Below, in pieces: positions 59,740 through 64,000 of a stretch of DNA of 64,000 nt (the first letter of the stretch is position 1; each line of letters starts with the position of its first letter). The DNA is from Lepidostoma basale (Eukaryota; Arthropoda; Insecta; Trichoptera; Lepidostomatidae): assembly GCA_022606425.2 (NCBI GenBank), contig JAHDVF020000089.1:62001-126000 (forward strand). Reading direction: 5' to 3'. The position numbers were made by a program, and so were the translations under genes. The notes beneath the pieces were generated by a model, which ran no database searches, had not been told where the DNA came from, and worked only from the letters and a program-made list of their open reading frames with translations.

Positions 59740-60470
59740 AGTAAATCATAATATAAATAGGCAAAAACCCGCATGTCATCAAAGAAAGAGTACAAGAATA
59801 TATTAAATGATCATGAAATGATTCATTCAAATGAAATCATTCTCCATAGATGGCGTTAGTGGGTCGGTTGTATAGGTTAATTCTTGAAAAAATTCACAAG
59901 TGCAACCAAATCTACATAGATGGCTGACTGAAACTGACACGTGAAGATAAATATGGATTTTGAAGTATATACTCGTATACATCTTCCAAAAAATTTGTCA
60001 TGCATGATCACAAATAACAAAGGTGGAATGGGGAATGTTGTAATTACATAAAGCGTGCGCTTAACCCAACCAATGACAGGTCATAAGTCCTGTAAACACC
60101 TTGATCATCCATGTTCAGTTTCCAGTTTAGGTCTTCGTCTCTATTGAGATACAATTAAAATTAGAAATACTTCTATTCTCTCCGAAAGTAATTCGAAACA
60201 CACACGATGCGCATGCCCCAGAACGTTTCTGGATTATTTTGAATTTTGCTCCGATTATTGTTGTTTGACAGTAGTGTATAATAATAGAAAGCAAAAAGAG
60301 AACGACTTGGTATTGTTTATTGTGAAGTTTTTAACGTGTGTGAAAAAAAATTATTTACATTAAAAGTTAAAACTTATAACTGATTACGATTGTTGTGAAC
60401 CAAGTTTTTAAAAGGTAGAAATTTTTTACTTAAGTATGTTTATGAATACTACAAAATTGCTATTTGCGCG
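59740..60470 (+). repeat. Unknown interspersed repeat, long copy
   Basis: It shares CATGTCATCAAAGAAAGAGT-like head, CGTTTCTGGATTATTTTGAA and GGTATTGTTTATTGTGAAG with 4400-4760, and has an extra inner block (about 59810-60180) containing a reversible ATGATCATGAAATGATTC motif. Confidence 0.6.
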
Positions 60471-60827
60471 AGTTCCAATTATTCAAATCAAAAAGAGAAT
60501 ACGTGACAAAAAAAAAACAAAAAAAGGAATGCAGATCCATCCGCCTACCCAATAATGATTGGCTTCTGTCGCGTTCGGGGGTTATACTATGGCAATAAAA
60601 ACGTATTTATGGGGTCGGTCGCCTCCGCCCCGACCTCTGTCCGACCCCGTGTCAAGGGCCGCCAGGCAATTCCGGCACGTAACGAAAACACCAGAGAACT
60701 TATAAAAAATGCAGAGGACAATAATTCGGATGATTGAATGTGACTGCGCGTGTTAAAGAGGTCCAATTGAATTATAGGCATGCCCGCATTGCGATACGTC
60801 ACAAGTCGTAGAATACTTATTAAATAC
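60471..60827. other. GC-rich orphan block with 60-residue frame
   Basis: Around 60555-60737 the + strand frame reads SVASAPTSVRPRVKGRQAIP and ELIKNAEDNNSDD before a stop. It is GC-rich, with no recognised similarity and no splice evidence. It may be a pseudogene or transposon fragment. Confidence 0.3.
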
Positions 60828-61105
60828 TAGCTGACCCGGCAACGCTTCGCTATTGCTAAATTCGAGTACATAAATAAACCCAATATATATTCAACAAATA
60901 CAATTAAAGTTCAATAACAATTCGTTTATTTATTGGATTAAATGCCATGTGTATGGATGCAAAAATGTGTGTCTATATCTTTAAAACAAAGTTTCAATCC
61001 AAGCAAACTCGCTGTGAATTATAAACTTGAATACATATTACTAAGGTAATTGAAAAACTATTTTTTGAATATTTTATATGAAATTTAATAATCAAATAAA
61101 CAATA
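60828..61105 (+). repeat. Interspersed repeat beginning AGCTGACCCGGCAACG
   Basis: The head ACTAGCTGACCCGGCAACGC matches the repeat at 3599. The downstream part is AT-rich and diverged. Confidence 0.55.
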
Positions 61106-61109
61106 TTAT

Positions 61110-61465
61110 ATCACATTTGCAGAAAACATTCATTATATTAAAGAAACAAAACTCTTGATTTTGTTGTCCATGAAATTCACATCAGAGCCAATAAAGTAAG
61201 TTTCTACGATCGTGATTTCGGCACTGCGAGTCCGCTGGCGTGGAATAGTAATATAGATGATAATACTACAAAAGCCTCCCTTCCCGACTTCCACAACTGT
61301 ATCCCTCGCCGCTCTGCGCCATTGACCTCCTGCCACTCGTTTAATGTCATCAGACCATCTTGCTTGTGATCTGCCAGAATTTGTGTAGCTGTTTCTCTTT
61401 CGCCACTCCAGGCCAGAAGATCTTATCACCCGTTGTCCTTGCTTTATGACCGATCCCATTCCATT
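61110..61465 (-). mobile_element. LINE C-terminal fragment and inverted duplicate
   Basis: The minus-strand frame has GRSQARWSDDIKRVAGGQWR, then RAARDTVVEV. Bases 61110-61225 are repeated in reverse at 62628-62750 (GATCGTAGAAACTTACTTTA, ATTTCATGGACAACAAAATC). Confidence 0.65.
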
Positions 61466-61730
61466 TAAACATTAGTTATTTTACACGCTGCATCGGCAAC
61501 TTTGGTCCGATCTTTGATTCATCAATTTTGGGCCCTGAATTAAAAAAAAAAAAATTTGAATTGCCATAAGGCGGACACCGAAGAGGCGCATAAGGCAAAA
61601 TTTAAATTTCCATACAATGAATGAATTACAACTGTTTTTCACTTGTTTGCTGAAGATATTCTTCATATAAAAGGCAGTTCATGCTATATGCATAATAATA
61701 ATAATAATAATTAGGCTAATTTGTCAAATT
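61466..61730. other. AT-rich, with (AAT)n near 61693
   Basis: A short ATAATAATAATAATAAT run; otherwise nothing. Confidence 0.4.
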
Positions 61731-61732
61731 AA

Positions 61733-62010
61733 CTAACTAACTAACTAACCATCACGCCGTCTCCCCGAAAGTGTAAGCAGAGAGAATGGACTGTCACACT
61801 TTTACTGATGCGGCACTCCATCCTTCTCTTTTCGCCCCGCGGGAGGCGCGGTGTGATGGGTTGCGAATCTCATCGCCACCAATAGGCATCTCCCGCGCAC
61901 ACTTCGATCGTCCAACACCCACAAAATAAATCTAAAACAAATAATATAAAATACAATGATATAAAATAAAATAACAAAATAAAAATAATTTTACATAAAA
62001 TGTTCTTTTT
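61733..62010 (-). mobile_element. SINE-like unit fused to the LINE tail, reverse copy
   Basis: ACTAACTAACCATCACGCCG and GGACTGTCACAC form the tail; GGTGTGATGGGTTGCGAATC, GGCATCTCCCGCGCACACTT and CGATCGTCCAACACCCAC form the head. It is the reverse of 21360-21645. Confidence 0.65.
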
Positions 62011-62350
62011 AGACGGTGCACATATTGTCTATTTAATTTATAATATGTTCCACGTATCCACTGTTTTTTAATTTAGCACATAATGTAATAACACATAATG
62101 TTTTTTTCGATGTTGCACATGTTGACTTGGACGATCCGGACATTTGTGTTTATTTAATTTAAGTAACACGTATCCACCATTTTTTAAATTATCTGTAGTA
62201 AGGCACTTAACCAGCAAGAACTTGAAAATAATATTGAAGAAATGATTCAAATTGTCATTGGAACAAATGAAAAATTTATTTCTACACCTGTCAAAATTCT
62301 TTACAAAAACGATAAAACTAATAAAACCTTTTAATCTGATTAATTTGTCA
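62011..62350. other. AT-rich with two ACGTATCCACNNTTTTTTAA motifs
   Basis: CACGTATCCACTGTTTTTTA (62051) and CACGTATCCACCATTTTTTA (62168) are direct copies 117 bp apart, suggesting a decayed tandem unit. Confidence 0.35.
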
Positions 62351-62354
62351 AATT

Positions 62355-62540
62355 AATTAAACTAATCAGATTTTAAAGGTTGGTCATGTTAGAAGTCGGA
62401 GGAATCGACATGCGTGTATGACTCGTTGTATGAATGTGGAGGAAGCTAGAGAGGTTTGCCAGGATAGAGTAGTGTTATGGTCCATTCTCTCTGCCTACCC
62501 CTGTGGGGAAACGGCGTGATGGTTTGTTTGTTTGTTTAAT
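62355..62540 (+). mobile_element. Non-LTR 3' end (GTTT-tailed)
   Basis: GGTTGGTCATGTTAGAAGTC, GAGGAAGCTAGAGAGGTTTG, CTACCCCTGTGGGGAAACGG, TGATGG and (TTTG)n. Confidence 0.88.
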
Positions 62541-62544
62541 TTGT

Positions 62545-62950
62545 ATAATCGCCGTTTTCGTGAATAGCTCACCTCAAGGGCGCTTTGACATTGTTTTTAG
62601 TCATGAAAGGTGCATGTGACAACAGCGAAATCACGATCGTAGAAACTTACTTTATTGGCTCTGATGTGAATTTCATGGACAACAAAATCAAGAATTTTGT
62701 TTCTCTAAACATATGAATGTTTTGTGCAAATGTGATATAATATTGTTTATTGATATACAGACAACCGTTGTTAACATTTTATGCGATAATTTGAAAAGGT
62801 GGGTTTTTAGGTGATATTTAAAGTCTGTCGGATTGTCAATGCATCTGAGGCGTGCAGGAAGCATATTTCAGGCGGACGAACCTACTACTGTGAAAGCCCG
62901 AGCAACACAAAATTCAGATATATAGGTGGCACGTTTGGGAATGTGCTTAA
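62545..62950 (+). repeat. Interspersed repeat (also at 48980 and, reversed, 61110)
   Basis: CGCCGTTTTCGTGAATAGC, CACCTCAAGGGCGC, then a block shared with 61110-61225, then GGTGATATTTAAAGTCTGTC. The middle block differs from the 48980 copy. Confidence 0.5.
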
Positions 62951-62989
62951 TTATTGTCTATAAACTGTAAATTTAAAAACCTTACCTGA

Positions 62990-63505
62990 AATTAATAATG
63001 GAATTTTCATATATGAATGAAAACTACTAAAAGTAGCTTATGTGTAATGTAAAAATGTAAAAATGTAATGTAAAAATTAATTTTAAGTTGATCAGATTGA
63101 AGTTTTTGGTTCGACATCATTATTAAATCATTAGGGAGTTTATTAAATTCTGTAGAGGCTATAAATTGTAAGGATTTTACACCGAATCTAGTTGAACGCA
63201 ATGCTTCTTATTCTGTGAGCGCGTATCATGTTGGTGTACGTCCGTATTGAATATTGGTCGAGTATTAGAGCGCGTTGATGACTTTATTATTTGTATTATA
63301 GTTTTAGTGATCTCTAATTTTGGATGGATTTGAAATGGAATTATTTTCGTCTGAGAATATAGGGCCCTTACATGAGTGTACCACGGTAGACGGAAAATAT
63401 TTCTAACAGCCCGATTTTGGATCACCTGAATCTCATTAGCTTTCTTCTTTGTAATAAAGCCCCAAATACAGGAAAGGTAAGACAGATGAGAATGTATCAT
63501 GGAGT
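62990..63505 (-). mobile_element. Jockey/CR1-like LINE C-terminal remnant
   Basis: Minus-strand frames MIHSHLSYLSCIWGFITKK, then QVIQNRAVRNIFRLPWYTH, then DTRSQNK, and, shifted, FGVKSLQFIASTEFNKLP. This is the conserved region after the RT domain of jockey-type elements. One frameshift. Confidence 0.8.
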
Positions 63506-63599
63506 AGTAAACATAAATTGTCTATATTCTTATGTAACGAATTAAACCAATTAATCCAATTTAAACCTGTACATACCATTCCAAATTAGTTCATAAAGA

Positions 63600-63760
63600 T
63601 AACAACATTGTCTTGTGATACGCATATATCGAAGTGTGGGATCCATCCTCTGGACATGCGAACTCCAGTATCTTCTGCGTTGTTTTCCCCATCCTCTGCA
63701 CATGCGCAATCCATTATCTTCTGCGTTGTCTTCCCCATCCTCAAGCAAATGAAATAACCT
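63600..63760. repeat. 46-bp tandem duplication in a LINE fragment
   Basis: CCATCCTC recurs at 63643, 63689 and 63735, each unit carrying ATCTTCTGCGTTGT and an ACATGCG motif. The minus-strand reading SRGWIPHF/QRMDP suggests a LINE C-terminal origin. The 46-bp period shifts the frame at each unit. Confidence 0.75.
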
Positions 63761-64000
63761 GAAATCAATTTCATTATCTTTGAATATTTTAAATCTCAGC
63801 ATAATGTAGAATTTAATGGTCAAAAATGGAATATTACTGGACTCTTCTAACTGAGGCAGCTAATGCTGCATATAAGGATATGTTTACCTATCACAGCATT
63901 TGTTTTCAGAGAAAAACTAAAACAGCTGAAGTAACTCATAGTGTATTTGGGTATGTGTGCTGCTGGAATTACTCAGTGGAATGGAAAATAAAGAAGAATT
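63761..64000. other. Window end, nothing recognised
   Basis: No supported exon. The first B56 exon should lie to the right of 55972 and may be past the window end. Confidence 0.3.

Noticed and set aside
63643..63742. CRISPR-like or satellite array
   Set aside because: Only two 46-bp units plus a partial, with no spacers; it is a local duplication in a LINE fragment.

Overview
This is AT-rich, intron-rich animal DNA, most likely from an insect and probably a moth or butterfly. The evidence is: genes split by GT-AG introns, proteins closest to insect/animal families, and dense families of truncated non-LTR retrotransposons, tRNA-derived SINEs, mariner, Harbinger, piggyBac-like and hAT-like remnants of the kind common in Lepidoptera. 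There are no operons, no bacterial genes and no CRISPR array. The species cannot be named from the sequence alone.

Six conserved host genes can be assembled exon by exon. (1) A kinesin motor protein on the + strand (1854-13576, 5' end outside or not found) with a 996-residue C-terminal exon. (2) POLR1F/RPA43, an RNA polymerase I stalk subunit, on the - strand (18230-23035), with a long Lys/Ser-rich tail. (3) PIGH, a subunit of the first GPI-anchor enzyme, on the + strand (23412-26566), divergent from POLR1F across only 376 bp. (4) ISCA2, mitochondrial Fe-S assembly, on the + strand (28280-29718). (5) A compact PPP1R21 homologue on the - strand (31442-36894). (6) A PP2A B56 regulatory subunit (widerborst-like) on the - strand (42422-55972; N-terminal exon lies beyond what I can place). 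In all six, the reading frame is kept across every splice junction I propose.

The genes are unrelated housekeeping functions, and I see no shared pathway. Kinesin and POLR1F are convergent with a 4.6 kb repeat-filled gap. ISCA2 and PPP1R21 are also convergent.

Most of the remaining sequence is transposon debris. A non-LTR element recurs about twenty times as 3'-truncated pieces ending in GTTA- or GTTT-type tetranucleotide tails. Several TTAA-flanked elements carry different inverted ends, and one of these still encodes the cysteine-rich C-terminus of a piggyBac transposase. A 1.5 kb Harbinger derivative with TTA target duplications sits inside a non-LTR tail within a PIGH intron.

The most interesting signal is a set of foldback (palindromic) elements in at least four sequence families. 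They share a layout resembling a minimal hammerhead ribozyme: CUGANGA-like box, a stem II whose sequence differs between families but always pairs, GAAA, a palindromic ACATGT or ACTAGT hexamer, then C at the expected cleavage position. Three families also have a pairing stem I. This fits the dimeric hammerheads known from Penelope-like retroelements. Most copies here carry core mutations, and the best preserved is at 10219-10250 on the - strand.
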